The notes: generated from the sequence alone by a model not told the origin. Counted from the stretch's first letter, positions 12,691 to 25,310 are shown. The stretch: DNA of 64,000 nt from Trema orientale (GCA_002914845.1 JXTC01000411.1:194866-258865), one strand, 5' to 3'. A program made the numbers and translations.

Positions 12691-12781
12691 ATACTTATTG
12701 ATCAAAATTTAGTAAGGAACTGTTATAAACTGATCAAAAAATCCTTACCAGAACACCTTTAATCTTAGGAAATGGACTCGA

Positions 12782-12922
12782 TTAGTAGTAATTTGCACTA
12801 AAATATTTTTTAGAAGTATTTTGGAAAAATATGGCACCCGTTACATAACTGTGTGACACTACTAAAAAATTTGTTTTTTAAAATACTTCTAAAAAATTCA
12901 TTTTAGTCCAAATTACTATTAT
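12782..12922. mobile_element. Short palindromic fold-back element
   Basis: The arm at 12782-12822 (attagtagtaatttgcacta, then aaaatattttttagaagta) pairs with the inverted arm at about 12880-12922 with few mismatches. The unpaired centre is about 55 bp, around ggcacccgttacataactgt. Size and symmetry fit a small MITE. No target duplication was resolved. Confidence 0.6.
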
Positions 12923-13021
12923 TCATGTCAAATTCACATTTCTCTTTGCTATTCATTTTTCACAGGACTTTGTTTTTGTTTAGAACATGTATTTTTGGAG
13001 GCAAAGAAAAATAACTCCAAG

Positions 13022-13085
13022 AGATTTTATTTTCTCTTGTTTGGATATAGGTAAGATTTTATTTTCTTTTGTTTGGATATAGATA
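13022..13085. repeat. 32-bp tandem duplication
   Basis: A 32-bp unit (agattttattttctcttg then tttggatataggta) is duplicated head to tail with three or four substitutions. Confidence 0.8.
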
Positions 13086-13659
13086 AAAAAAATAAGTAAA
13101 AAAAATTTCAATAAAAGTGATTATTAAATTTAGTGTCATTATTTAGTACATAAAATTTTACAAATGGATTGAGAAAGAGAAAAGGTTTCAAAATAAAAAT
13201 TTACTAAATTTTAGAAAAATATTTTTCTCGTTCTTTTTCCATACGGATTTTTTCAATAGCAAAATCCAAATTCTTAGTATTTGGTCACAAGTTTAAGGTA
13301 AATGAGAGTATAATTTTGCATGTCAATTTTGACGGAGTAAAAAGAAAAATTGGTTTTAAAAATCAAGTACTAAATCAAGCATTTCACTTAAACAATATTT
13401 TTAGAATTTGTCCTTTAACTTTTAATCAGTCTAATATCTTCCACTTCCCCATGGACACTATAGCTTCATTTGACCTCGTTTGCCGTTTTCTCTACTTCTT
13501 CCTCTCTGGCTATTTATTATTTGTTTTTTATCCCTTCTCTTTCTTCTTTTTCCTCTCAAGTACTATATTTGCTTGTGTTGGTTTTCAGTGGTTCTTAAAG
13601 GGGTTTTTTGGGTGAACAATGGCTTTTTAGAGAATATGCATCCTTCGAAACGCCAATAT

Positions 13660-14520
13660 CGCCTATAAACGACAACAACACTAAAAAAAAGTCTGAAAAA
13701 CGACAACATCCCAAAACGACATCTATATAACGACGGCCAAAACAAACGAAGATATATTAGAAATGAACAGCATCGTGAAAAAAATATTTTTAGTAAACCA
13801 CAATAAACTATAGAAACGACAACTTTATTAGAAGATAGGCTAGATAGCACAAGTGTACCCCCCACCCCCCTCTTTCTTTTTTTTCCTTGTCTTTTCTTTC
13901 TTTTTTTCGGTGCTTGAAACATATACGATATCTACAATAATGGATTACTCCCTATCTCCGGTTCCTTTTCCTACTTAAATGATAATTTTGATGAAAAAAA
14001 ACATATCTAGTCGATGAAAGTGACAAAAACATTATAAATATCGAAAGTGACAAAAACATTATAAATATCGCAACTTAATGGTGTGATTTTGAGCCACTTG
14101 GCCATAAAAATCTTGGTCAACCAACTATATTCGTTTTTAAAATGTTGGACAATGAGGTTTAGATTGATTTGATCCTGAAGCAAGAAAGGAATACAAAGGA
14201 AAGCAGTAAAAGAGGAAACCTTTCCTTCCCCCCCATCCTCCCACCCAAAGATGATTATATATCTTATAAACGACGACAATTTTTAAAAACGGCAGTATAA
14301 GATACGACAACTTAATTAACACATCAAAGTCATGAAACAACAGCAACATAAAACACGTCCACTCAAAAAAAAAAAAGGAAAAAAAAAAGTCCGCCCAAAA
14401 AAAAAAAAGAAAACAACTATCATCAAACGACAACATACTTGCAACTTATCTCAGTCCAACAACATCGTCTAAGAGGGCAATTTCTCAAAAACGACAACGT
14501 CTTATAAAAACGACAACGTG
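13660..14520 (+). repeat. Cluster of CGACAAC motifs, possible CACTA subterminal region
   Basis: CGACAAC occurs exactly at 13670, 13701, 13817, 14305, 14428, 14492 and 14511, all on the + strand. Several copies follow tataaa or a run of A. Variants such as cgacatc, cgacgacaa and cggcagt lie between them. Subterminal arrays of short same-orientation motifs are a hallmark of plant CACTA (Spm-like) transposons, where the transposase subunit binds. A cactaaaaaaaa string at 13678 resembles a CACTA terminus, but no matching inverted end was found, so this is at best a remnant. Confidence 0.4.
14016..14069. repeat. 27-bp perfect tandem duplication
   Basis: The 27-bp unit beginning gaaagtgacaaaaacattat occurs twice without a mismatch. 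Confidence 0.85.
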
Positions 14521-15189
14521 GCTTTTAAGAGTTGAAACAAGTGTCCCAAACTTTTGATCTTGGATGTTTGAATCAGTAGATGTATTTATTACTCTGCTTC
14601 TAAATTCTCTACTAGTTTTTTTTATAACCTATGAAGTTGAATTTTTTATAATAACTAAAAATTATAGATTGATTGGTGGAGAAAGATAAAGCTGATCAAA
14701 ATATGTATTGGGATGAAACAATTTACACTACCCAACTCTCAAAACAAAATAGAGGCTTATTGTTTACAAAAACCCAATTTAAGTTTGAGTCATCATCACA
14801 TTATAATGTGACTAAAGAGAGCCTCATCTTTGCAGGGATGACCGATCTAACCATGTCCCTAGAGCTTCCAATGAAGTATGGTGGCCACTTCCTTAACCTA
14901 ACAAAGAAACAAAGAAAAAAGAAAAGGAAAAGAAAAATGCACTAATGAATATTCTAACTTTGTGATTGGGATAGATGTTCTGATCAATATTATTGTTATT
15001 ATTTCTCAAGAAAAATGAACCTTAATATATGCTTTTAATAAAAGAAAAGGAGCCTCACAAGGGAAGGGTCCCCCTCTTATATTTATTGCAAATTGAAACT
15101 CACTTTGGCAGTAACTAATTAAGTACAATATTTTTTAGGAACAAAAGTAGTTAAGAAACCAAGTTTGGTTGACTGATAATGGTTGATGT

Positions 15190-17852
15190 TCATACGGAGA
15201 AAGCAGGAGAAAGGCCAAAATCAAGTCCCCAAAGCTCAAACGATCCTTTAACGAAATCGTAGTAACCTCCCTTCAGTCCAAGAGTTTTGTTTGCCAATCC
15301 CTCTCTTACAAAAGGATAGGTTAGTAAGTTTCCAAGGGACACATTCACTGCCTCCTGCAATATTAGATTCACACATTTATATTTGGTAAGGGACACATTT
15401 TTTTTCCAAGTAACATTTGGTTCACATTCATATAATATTGAGCTAGATGATTATACCTTTTCGCAGTGTCCGCAGAGTTCTGGAAAAGATGCATTGGGGT
15501 GGGCTGATTTCACCTTGTTCCTAGCAGGTAAACCGATTTTAACCCAATCTTCTATGAAGTCCCTGCACATATTAGTAATTTTTTTTTGGTGACAATCTTA
15601 TTGTCAGTGCTTATTAATACTTACAGAATTGATTATCATATGACTCTGAGGAGTGGACTTACGTGGAGGTGGATCCATCATCTGGAATGGACAAAAGCCC
15701 CTTAATCCCACCACAAGCGCTGTGACCGATCACTACAATGTAACTCACCTGTAACACAATTTAAAGAATTGAACCAATTTGTTTTGTTCTAGCACTTTAG
15801 GAAACAAAGTTGTGATATTCAAAGGACTATAGGGAAATAAATTATGCGTGGATTTACCTTGAGATGCAGGACAGCATACTCAATGGCAGATCCAGCTCCA
15901 GAGTATCTGGTCTGATGCAGCAAAAGAAACCAACAAAGCCATTTTTAGAACTTTGAAGAGAAAAGGGAGAACTTCTACCTTGAAGATAAAGCTACCAGAA
16001 AGAGATGATATAGAGGTTTGTATGGAACATAAAGACCTGGTCATATGGTGGAACTATGTTAGCAACATTTCGGACCACAAAAGCCTCTCCTGGCTGGAAA
16101 TCCAGAACATGTGATGGGCAAACCCGAGAGTCCGAGCAAGCAAATACCATGAACTGCCATCACACATAAGAAAAAATCCATGTTCAGTTGAAAGAAAAGT
16201 CTCTTCTTCATTTTGGTTCTTCTGATTGAATGCTTGTAACACAAGTCAACAAGGTACTATAGTGTTTATACCTTGGGGCTCTGGCCTTTGGCAAGTTCAG
16301 AGTACAGAGCCGGATTAGCGCTGTTCGAAAGAGGTAACAAAAAAAGAAAGGCTCAAAATCAGAGTGATAATATCCAAGTAACCAAACAATTAACTTTGGT
16401 AAGACTTAAAAATTTGTGACTCACTCATATTTCTCTTTCTTGAAGTGAATATAGCCAGACTTGATTCTCTCAACTGGGTCAAAGGCGGGTTTGCCATCTG
16501 GGGTCTGTAACTCAGCAGTAATCTGCTCCACTTTGGAAGCTGCAACAGGTTTCAAATCTCCCTTCTCACTGCAAAGCCATTAAATATACATACAGTACAT
16601 AAGTTACTGATGAGAAATATATTATTAGCTTTATGCAAACAAAGCTTAAAGGGTAATTTTAACAAGTGTAAAAAAATTCATTTGTGTGGTAAAATACTTG
16701 TAACAGAGTGATTAAATACCTGAGAAGTTTTTGAAGAGCTGAAATGGCCTCCTCGTAATCCTTTCCCATCTCTTCGTTCTGTAGATGAAATTGACACGTT
16801 GTGAATGGAGAATAAGACGCAACTAATAATATATACACTTAAAAAGAAAAAAAAACTATGGTATGATAATCATATATATATATGAATATGTACATAGGTC
16901 CCTCTTCTTAGTTTCTGACCAGTTAACAGTAACTTGAGAACCAAAAATAGGTTCCTTTTGAAGCGGTATAATTAGACCTCTGCTCTAGTAGTGGACCTTT
17001 TCTTCTGTGAAAGTTAATTATGTTTTGTGTATTTGCCTAAGAATTCGCTTAGCTAACGGCTAGCACATTTCATGTGCTTTTATAGTGTAAGTTTCGGTCA
17101 AATGGGAAAATATTGGTTGAAAAATCCAAAACATGGTATATCGTATCATAAAATCGTAACCACACACGTTTCATCATATGACAATGAGCAGGAACATGGG
17201 AACCACTCAAGTATGACCACGTCAAACAAGCCTACATGGCTGGTCAGCCAATTACTAGTCGCCACGTACTTAAACTCAGATGGGTAGTTGTTTGACAGCT
17301 ACACAAAGTTATAAGCTTAAAAGCCAAAAACAGCATTTTAATTGTGAAAATGTGGAAGTTTCATGCATAAACACCAAAAGAACGTACACCTCATCACCCT
17401 TCCAAAAATATTTTTAAGAACACGTTAATGAACACCGCAATTCACATGTAAGCTTAGTAAAAATGTATTTCGAAGAAACGTATCAAAATAAAACTTAAAC
17501 ATGCATGATGCATTAAATTAAAAAAAGAATGTATCCATCAAACATTGTCAAATGTCTAAGTGTTAAACCTCAATTAATGACATTTTTTTTTTTTTAAATG
17601 ATATGAATACATTGGTTGAACATAAAATGTGACAGACAGATTGAGAGTTACCCAAGAGGGGGTAATGATAGGAGATGGAGCCGCGAAAACGGGCTTGTTC
17701 TGGATGAGACTAGGAGGAGCAGGAGGAGAAGCGGAGGAAGAAGAGCCGAGCCTGGCGAAAGCGCAGGGGCGTAATGTGGCTCTCCTAAGAGAAGATTGAG
17801 CAGGAGAAACAGAGCTGAGGCACCAGCTGTTGATGGAAGCCGTAGACGACAT
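15190..17852 (-). CDS. CA1: Chloroplast beta-carbonic anhydrase
   Basis: Nine exons on the minus strand (17652-17852, 16720-16778, 16425-16568, 16272-16320, 16037-16153, 15858-15911, 15663-15748, 15457-15562, 15190-15354) encode 326 aa. The first about 65 residues are Ser/Ala/Pro-rich with few acids, a plastid transit peptide starting [10 protein letters not shown]. The zinc site is intact: Cys157 in [12 protein letters not shown] with the Asp159-Arg161 dyad, and His217/Cys220 in IGHSACGG. The C-terminus ([20 protein letters not shown]) is the conserved plant beta-CA tail. The enzyme interconverts CO2 and bicarbonate in the stroma and supports lipid synthesis, CO2 responses and defence. LSF1 lies upstream on the same strand, as I recall for Arabidopsis At3g01500/At3g01510. 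Start chosen at the first ATG; a GTG-initiated extension upstream is not credible. Confidence 0.95.
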
Positions 17853-17881
17853 TGTGCAAGCCACACAAGACCGTGTTTGGC

Positions 17882-17888
17882 TTTATAG
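17882..17888 (-). promoter_or_regulatory. TATA box of carbonic anhydrase gene
   Basis: The minus strand reads ctataaagccaaa about 30 bp before the start codon. This would imply a very short leader; a second TATA-like ggtataaac lies just upstream (about 17889-17896). Position and sequence fit a strong light-regulated TATA promoter, but the transcription start is unverified. Confidence 0.45.
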
Positions 17889-18157
17889 TTTATACCCCAC
17901 AGTCCTCAGACCAAAACAGATAATGAAAGCGAAATCCCGGCAAACGAGAGCTTCTTCCTTTGAAGATGAGGTTTGGACGTTCCAGATCAATCTGTGTAGC
18001 TAGTGCCACTACTACTGCCTCTTCCATTGCCAATATCTATCGTTCATTCATTCATGTTTCACCGTTGTGTGCCTCTTTCAGAATGGTCCAAACAAAGATC
18101 CAGTTTTCTCAACCTATAGTTGATTAGTTGGTTCAATTTTCGTGCAATGACTGCTTG

Positions 18158-18165
18158 CCACGTGG
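18158..18165. promoter_or_regulatory. Perfect G-box CCACGTGG upstream of carbonic anhydrase
   Basis: The palindrome CCACGTGG lies about 305 bp upstream of the start codon. G-boxes bind bZIP (GBF, HY5) and bHLH (PIF) factors and are typical of light-regulated photosynthesis genes, which fits the product. Occupancy is inferred. Confidence 0.5.
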
Positions 18166-19155
18166 TGAAGAATGCTCCAATATGTAAATGCTCGTTAATT
18201 CTATACTGCAGCAGTAGTTGTCCCTTAGCTGAGCGATCAATATCGAATAAGTACATGCATTAAGCAATGGAATTGATCTAGATGCATTTGTGTATAGCAT
18301 TTATGTTAAAATTTTTCATTCATCTATGTATTAATGTGATATTCAAAAAACAAAATAGTATAGTTTCCTGATCAAAAATATGAGTGGACAACATATAAAT
18401 GAAACCCACCAACCAGTATATAGTATCTGCAAGTATTGAATTGACATACATTTCAAATTTTCCAATACACAAAAGTTGAGCTACTCTTGTAAGAGATTTT
18501 TCTTCCATGCTAAAATGTGATTTATATTGCAAAGATTTAATTCTTTAAACAAAATACTAAATGGGAAGCATTATAATCATATTGTGTTATAGGAAGAAGA
18601 CATCATGAGTGTTCTAGAGTCTTTTTTCTATTTATTAATATCACCAATGAAATCAAATTATTCAAATTTTAATGGTCGAGATGTGACAGAAAGAATGGGT
18701 GAAGGATTGTAGAGATAGGCCTATCCTAAAAACATGGTTCTTGTGGTATGTATTACATATGGTATCCGAAAGGGATTTATTTGAATCTGACATTGCATTT
18801 AGTGGTATTTCTGATAACAAACTTAAAGTTACCAGATCATGCATTCGTTGCTATTGACCTTTTGGGCATCGTCAAGAATGAATAGTAAAGAGATAAGAAG
18901 ATCAACCATCGTTTTTTTGTGGTCGTGATGTTCCTTGAAAAAATTATTTTCATATAATTATAATTAGCTGTTGTATACTATTCAATAATATTCCAGTTAT
19001 GTGTGCTTGTTTTTTAAGAAAAAATCTCTAAACCGAATTTATTTCTTATTTAAAACCGACATTAACATTTATTTGTGGTTGCTGGTGTTTATGGGAGCTC
19101 ATTAGTCATAGTCTAAGTCTCTCATAGTCGATATTTATTGTTATTTCGCTCTCAG

Positions 19156-19202
19156 TGATCTATATCAATTTTTTTTAAGGACGGTGCTGATCTATATCAA
19201 TT
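19156..19202. mobile_element. Tail-only insertion: 15-bp duplication
   Basis: The 15-mer tgatctatatcaatt occurs at 19156-19170 and 19188-19202. The 17 bp between are ttttttaaggacggtgc, which on the minus strand is a short unique tract followed by an A-tail. This is consistent with a severely 5'-truncated retroposon. Confidence 0.5.
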
Positions 19203-19718
19203 GAAAACTAATTACTTAAGTGGAAAAGTAAAACCACAAAAGCTGATTAGCCAAAAAAGAAATGAGAGGAATAAGCTACTTGATCATGTAACTACTATGT
19301 GTCGATGACTAGAATATGGTGAATGACTATTATTGAAGAAACAATGTCGTTTTTACAAGAATTAATAGTTCGTATATTAAAAGACTTCATACTATGTTTA
19401 TCAGTTTATGTAATAATAAGTGGAACAAATGTTATTTTAGTTTTTTTTTTTTTTCTTCTCGATCTCCCTTGGCAGCAATTTTACTCTCTTTTTTATTTTA
19501 TTTTTCTAATTAGACTTTTCCAATAAAAGAATTTACTTCTTTATAACATGATGTAGGATAATAGTCGCTGATGATCATGACTTGCGAAACGCTTCCAATG
19601 TTTGCTTTTTCTTACGTCAAACTTGAATCATCATTTCATTTTTTGTGTCTCAATTCATGTCCAACTAGTAAATTAATTATGTATTATTCAAAATTTTAAA
19701 CTACTTAATTAGTTTGTT

Positions 19719-19770
19719 AAAAGTCACCCATTCATTATATCAAAAAAAAAAAAAAAGTCACCCATTCATT
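19719..19770. mobile_element. Tail-only insertion: 18-bp duplication around atatcA(n)
   Basis: The 18-mer aaaagtcacccattcatt at 19719-19736 is repeated at 19753-19770. The intervening sequence is atatc plus an A-run. The boundary within the A-run is ambiguous by a few bases. The structure (target duplication, residual 3' end, poly(A), target duplication) fits target-primed reverse transcription. Confidence 0.55.
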
Positions 19771-21326
19771 CATTGAACATGTATTGAGATACTAAAATTG
19801 GATAGAAAATTTGAATTCTTTCACTTCTTTGGTTCATTACATCGTACTTAATACATTTTTTTTTTTCAATTTTGCAAAGACCTTCGGACGACATCCTAAT
19901 ATTTGGCTTCATTTTGTGTATCCTCCACAAAAACCGAAGGTTATAAATAAACAAATACATTGAAGCAAAACCGAGATATGGGCACCAATTTTTTATTTTT
20001 TCCCCCCTTTGTTTTCATTTCTCCAATATTATGGGTAGAGGTCAGGTCTCCTGTCCAATTTTGAATATTCGATTTACTAACTTGAGCATCGGAATATTAA
20101 CTGTTGAAATATTCGTATTCGTAGGGTGATTCTATTTACAACAAAAGTAGGCATTGAATCGTGGGCTTAATTGTAACTTTTGTGGTGTGTGTGCGTGTGA
20201 ATGTTGCATGCATGCATAACATCTAAGAGAAAGAAAAGCAGTGAAATTGATTCAAACCTGTACGATCTCAATAAAGCTGGAACTAAAATGGGGCAACCAT
20301 CTTCCACAGCAAAGAATATTGTTCTTGGTCATCTTCGTCAGCTAGAATTATTAGAAAGAATTGTTTGCAGTGCAAGTATCCTGATTGAGTGATTGTGATA
20401 GAGGAGAGAAAGGAGAGTTCAGCTCTGTGGAACTTATATAAGCTAACTTGCAATCTGACAACTAACTACAAATGTCGACATTCTTACCGAAACAAAGACC
20501 ATGTCGACATTCTTTTCTCATCTACTTGACATATTTGTTTGTTTGTTGTCTCTATTTTGTGTGTTATATGTTCTAAATATGTTGTGTAACTATACAAGAT
20601 TGACACTTGTTTTAAAGGACATTTTGGGTCCTAAGTCGTTGCAAATCTTATTTACGGCAGTCTTAATAGGTGACAAACTCCACTAAACAATCACATCCGG
20701 ATTGGAAAAACTCCAAGGATATTATTGCTTTCGAATCAACTCCATGTTAATTGTAAAAGAGAGGTCAGAAATGGTTGTCATCTTTTCCAGCCTTGGTGGA
20801 GAGTCGTAATAGAAGTCCATGGAAAAAATTAAGATTTGGACAGTTCTTGAGATGCGTCTGATCAAGAATTAGGATAACGAATATAAACAAAGCAAACATC
20901 TATTCACTAACTAGGAAAGGTGTGTGTGGTGTTTGGAGGGAAACGTCTACTCTATCTCCAAAAGCTGGCTACATTTGGAGTAAGTAGTAAATTTCTTAAA
21001 AAAAAAAAAGGAAAGGAAATATGCAAATTGATTGTAATTTAGATACTATATATCCCAACAAATATTGTCTAACAGGCTTCTTATTCTTTTATTGTATATT
21101 CTTGTTCCGTGTAAATCTCTATTTGCAAAAGGGAATTGGCATCCTTTTTTTAATGACGAAAAAAAGAAAATCCGGAGTGGCACGGAAATTTCGAGCCTAA
21201 ATATTACGATTATTTGTCTCAGCGCCCAAGTATGAATGTGTGATTTTTTATGCCTCGGGAAGCATTTGTTGTAGAATTCTAGACACGAAGTGAGAGCCAA
21301 ACCAGGTTGGAATCATATTCCAACAA

Positions 21327-24300
21327 CTACTTGGGAGAAAATCTGATTGGACATACAGAGAACGCCACACAGCGAGCTGCTTTTGCCAGCATGAACCGCT
21401 CATTTTCTGTCAATGGCCTCTCAATCACCTTCACTATGTTTGCGTCCTAAAACAATAGTCAAATGAATCATCAGAATTGCAGATACAATTCATGAAATGA
21501 CGCAGCATTAAGAGAAATATACAAATTGTATGGAAGAAAATGGTTGGCAGAAGAGGAAGGCACTAACTTTCTTTTGCTGTTGAACAGAAGGCCTCACACT
21601 GGCAGTATCACCAATCACAATCACATTGTTCACATTCCCGCTTTCATCCCTCTCGGCCGGGGACCCTGTTGAATGCCGCCATTGCCCATTCGCAATGTAC
21701 TTGTAGTAATACCTGAACACCATGTCAACGAGTACATGTATTATCTCATTCTAAGTCTTCAGAATGAAGAGGACGCAAGTTTATTTAAAGATAATGTATG
21801 ACAGCATGGTTTGTTGCACTTTGTCAAACTGGATCACAACCATTGTCATGCACTTAGGTTCATCACATCCGAGAAAGATAATTGAACTTGAGCTTTTGAA
21901 AATTGGTAATGTACACATGAGAAATGGATGCCGAGATGTGTATAAATGCATTTACAGGGTTTGGTAGTATTAACTAGAGAACTAAAAATCACATTGGACC
22001 TCTTTTTTTATTTTTTATTTTTACTTTTTCTTATTACTCACGATTTAATATGAGAAACAGAAATATCATTAATCACAAAGATTTATATGATAAAAAGTAA
22101 AACACACACACAACCACAAAGAAACTTAACCAACAGGCATTAGTGCTTTCACAAATAAGTTCAATTGTAATATTGCAAAAGTAGTTTAAAAAACTCACTT
22201 ACTTTCCTTGTGGAAGTCTAACTTCTACTTCATATCTTGGTCCACCTTTATGGTTTGCTCGAATTGGTTCTTTCCAGTTTCCAGTGAAATCTCCAACCAA
22301 ATTTACATCCTCCCCCTGTCAGACAACATAGAGTGGACTGACAAGAAGCACCAGCAAAAAGTAAATCCTACTAGTACTCTAAACTATAGCAGGAATATTG
22401 GCCATAGGACTATGTTCTCATAAAAATCCACAATTAGTCACTGCAAGAAGCAGAGCGCAGAGTGAAACTGAAACTAAGAACTTGTCAATCACCTCTTGCC
22501 CATTCCACACAAATGTTACTGCATGTGTTGCAGGTCCATCATGCCTACCCTTTTCTACCATAGCTATGAGATCCCATGTTGCCCAAGCAATTGCCGGTCT
22601 GCAGCAATCATGAAGGGAAATAAACTTTCAAGTCATAGCATCCATGGACAACAGCTAGACAAAAAAAGTGAAGAAAATGTATTATCCATGATCAACTACA
22701 GGTCAAACAAAAACTGACAGTTAGAAAAAAGTATTACTGAGCTGAACCTGTCTGGCTTGCAAGAATGCAACCCAATGACGAAATTATAGGCTGCATGAAG
22801 GGAAGTATCAGTCATCCAGTGCAGGTATGCTATCACACAAGCAGGAGATCGATCAAACCCAGTAGTACAAGAAACATAGACACGATGGTTCTTTTTTAAC
22901 AACCGTAGTAGAAGCCCCACACAAAATGGTAGTTTCTTTCTCATATCAAATGAATCTCCATCCCTGCAAAACAAGATGCTGGAAACTTTACCGAGCTGTA
23001 ACCAGCTAGTGAGTTCTAAATGACAGAGAACCTTTCTCATATCCTGCCCCATCAGGGATTCTTCATGCCCGCTCTATGAATATGCAACCCAGAAGCAGGG
23101 TATAATAATATTTGCCAATATCATACATCAAGAAACAGACTATTGCATAGAACCTTTTACTTACCTTATAGGGTAGTTGATCATCAGGATATCAAATTTT
23201 TGGCATGACTCATTGATCAACTTTGGATCCAGTCCCCAATTTTCTGCCTCGATTCCACTTTGGAAACTAAGCACAGCAGTGACTCCCTGTAACCAAGTAT
23301 TCCAGAGCAATTAAAAGGCAAAACAGAGAGGGGAACTACTAGACTCCATCACTGGACAGTCATAGATAGGCGATTTATTTAAAACACAGTTGTCCCTTGC
23401 AGAATTAAAAATCTATTGAAGCTGCAATTTTTATTCTTCAGCCAACTATGTGCAGAATATATGCACACCCTTAATAGCTGATACAAGAAACAGAACTCAC
23501 CGCAGTATTTGACAACATCTCTACATCAGCTTGTGTCTGAATACATGATCCAACATATATCTGCTCTGTAATCTAACAAAATGACCAACCCATAATAAAT
23601 CACAAAACTAAAAAGCCACCACAACAAAATAACCAATTTCAATGAAAGTTTATAGCGCAAGCATAGCTGAATAGCACACCTTGCTATACCGCATACCAAG
23701 CGAGTGATTATAGTATAGCTCGCCTTTAGAGCGATCCAGTGCTTTAATATATTCCTCTAGCGGGAAACTACCGTAAGCCCATTCCCCATCTCCAGACTCA
23801 TCTTCCGAGAAAATACAAACTAGTGGGCTCATGGGTGGAGTCAGTGTATTCTTCTGTATTTGTGATTGAATATGTCCATTTTGATCGTTCAGCAACTTCC
23901 ATCCTTGAGACTTTAGATACTTAGAAGAGAATGTTACAAACCCAGAATTTCCATTGCTCTCAGAAGATGCTTGCAAATTCGATGCCAATATGCCCTTGTT
24001 CCAAGTGGCGATAGGAACTCTACCCTTGTTAAATGAATTGTCTAGATCATTCAACAGAACCAGTTGTTGAATTGGAAAAGGTGAGAATGGCCTCTCAAGG
24101 ACCAGGCTAAAAGACCCTGCTTTCTCCTTCAACATCTTCCTGAAGAAACCAAAGACTGAAAAAATAAAAATAAAAAATTTGATGAACATGACAATCATCA
24201 AAACTCAAATCATTAGGAAAACGTGAATTTTGAAACGTTACAAAGGCTCTAAATCTGCCCCAAAAGGACGTAAACATTCAATTTCCATGCACATGTATAA

Positions 24301-25110
24301 GGAAGAGAAAAAGTTGCACTTTCGATTATTCAAAAGACAATCAGCAAGCTCCAAGTGTAAGTCAACTATTTATACAACGTGAACTACAGACTACAGTAAA
24401 GTGCTTTAATCCCATCTCGCCTTCAAATGTATCATGATTCATGCAGCATTGTTTATCACTTTAGTTCCGCCATATTCAATTAAGAGTGACATAAACAAAA
24501 GTAAGAAAATCTTAATGCGGTACATATCAAAACCAAAATGACATACTGGGTGTCCCCAAAGTCCTTGATCTCAATTAACCTTCCACCAGACGAATCACTT
24601 GCCTTCTTCAAAGTGTCACCCACCATGATTATCCTCGCCTTCTCTGCATTACCCTACAATATGTATATTTACATATATGCATATATCCAAAACAAGAAAC
24701 GAAAAAAAAAAAAAGTGTTCCATTCAATCCAAAAGCACCATAAACTTTTAAATTTCAACCAAAAAAAAAAAAAAAGGAAAAAGAAAAGAAAGTACCCCTT
24801 TTTTAAGAGCGTGAACAAAAATTTTGCCATCGACCGAGAGCGCGAACCGAATTCCGAGTGGCTTCTCGAGAGTGACCATATACTCGTTCAAATTCATCTT
24901 GAACGAAGACGGAGACGAACCGTTCGACATTGCGAAAACCCTAAAACCCCAACCTCCATTAAAACGACACCGGAGCTTACCTCTTCTTCCTCCATTGACC
25001 AAGCTAAGTTGTTGGCCCCAAATCGGAGAAGCGAGGCACCTCAATTGCGGCGTCGGTGGCGAGAGATCGAGGGCCAGAGCTCTGCAACAATGGAGCTGCA
25101 GAGAGCACAT
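21327..25110 (-). CDS. LSF1: LSF1 (LIKE SEX4 1), plastid starch-degradation scaffold
   Basis: Ten minus-strand exons (24796-25110, 24547-24653, 23680-24139, 23501-23572, 23165-23286, 22748-22963, 22493-22598, 22203-22315, 21568-21712, 21327-21446) encode 591 aa, the same length as I recall for Arabidopsis LSF1. Order: transit peptide, PDZ-like region (about 75-180), dual-specificity phosphatase fold (about 290-440), CBM48 glycan-binding module (about 455-540: FVWNG, VGDFTGNWKEP, GKYYYKYI) and a conserved C-terminal tail. The CX5R loop is present as Cys391-TTGFD-Arg397, but the residue before Cys is Ser (VSCTTGFDR) rather than the His of active glucan phosphatases such as SEX4. In Arabidopsis LSF1 is reported as a non-catalytic partner of beta-amylases needed for normal night-time starch breakdown. 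Start is the first ATG in frame. Confidence 0.95.
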
Positions 25111-25310
25111 TTTGGCTAGGGTTTGAAAAAATTGGAGCAAAGCGAGACTTTTTGAGAGAAATTGATTTGAGGTGGTCTGGCTCCTCCCTTAATCCATTTT
25201 CGATATTTACTACTGAGTTTAGATATTTGGTACTTTGAACTCAAACTGTGGTAGTCAGAATTTTGTTTTTGGGAAAGAGAAGCCACAGAGTTCGGGCTAA
25301 AGACTTCTGG

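Larger units (their letters stand above)
11112..15189. other. Gene-free interval with fold-back elements
   Basis: No exon is recognisable here between DEG1 (+) and carbonic anhydrase (-), which converge. The interval contains two fold-back elements, small tandem duplications and a cluster of CGACAAC motifs, listed separately. It is AT-rich throughout. Confidence 0.6.
18170..21326. other. Gene-free interval between CA1 and LSF1
   Basis: I see no conserved exon in either direction. Short open frames here lack homology I can recognise and have low-complexity composition. Two small tail-type insertions are listed separately. The proximal part upstream of 17852 presumably holds the carbonic anhydrase promoter. 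Confidence 0.6.

Noticed and set aside
17574..17866. N-terminally extended carbonic anhydrase frame starting at GTG
   Set aside because: The first ATG at 17852 gives the expected MSSTASI transit peptide; the extension depends on a non-ATG start and overlaps the TATA region.
20201..20686. Two open frames between CA1 and LSF1
   Set aside because: No recognisable domain, no splice partners, and composition like the surrounding AT-rich DNA.
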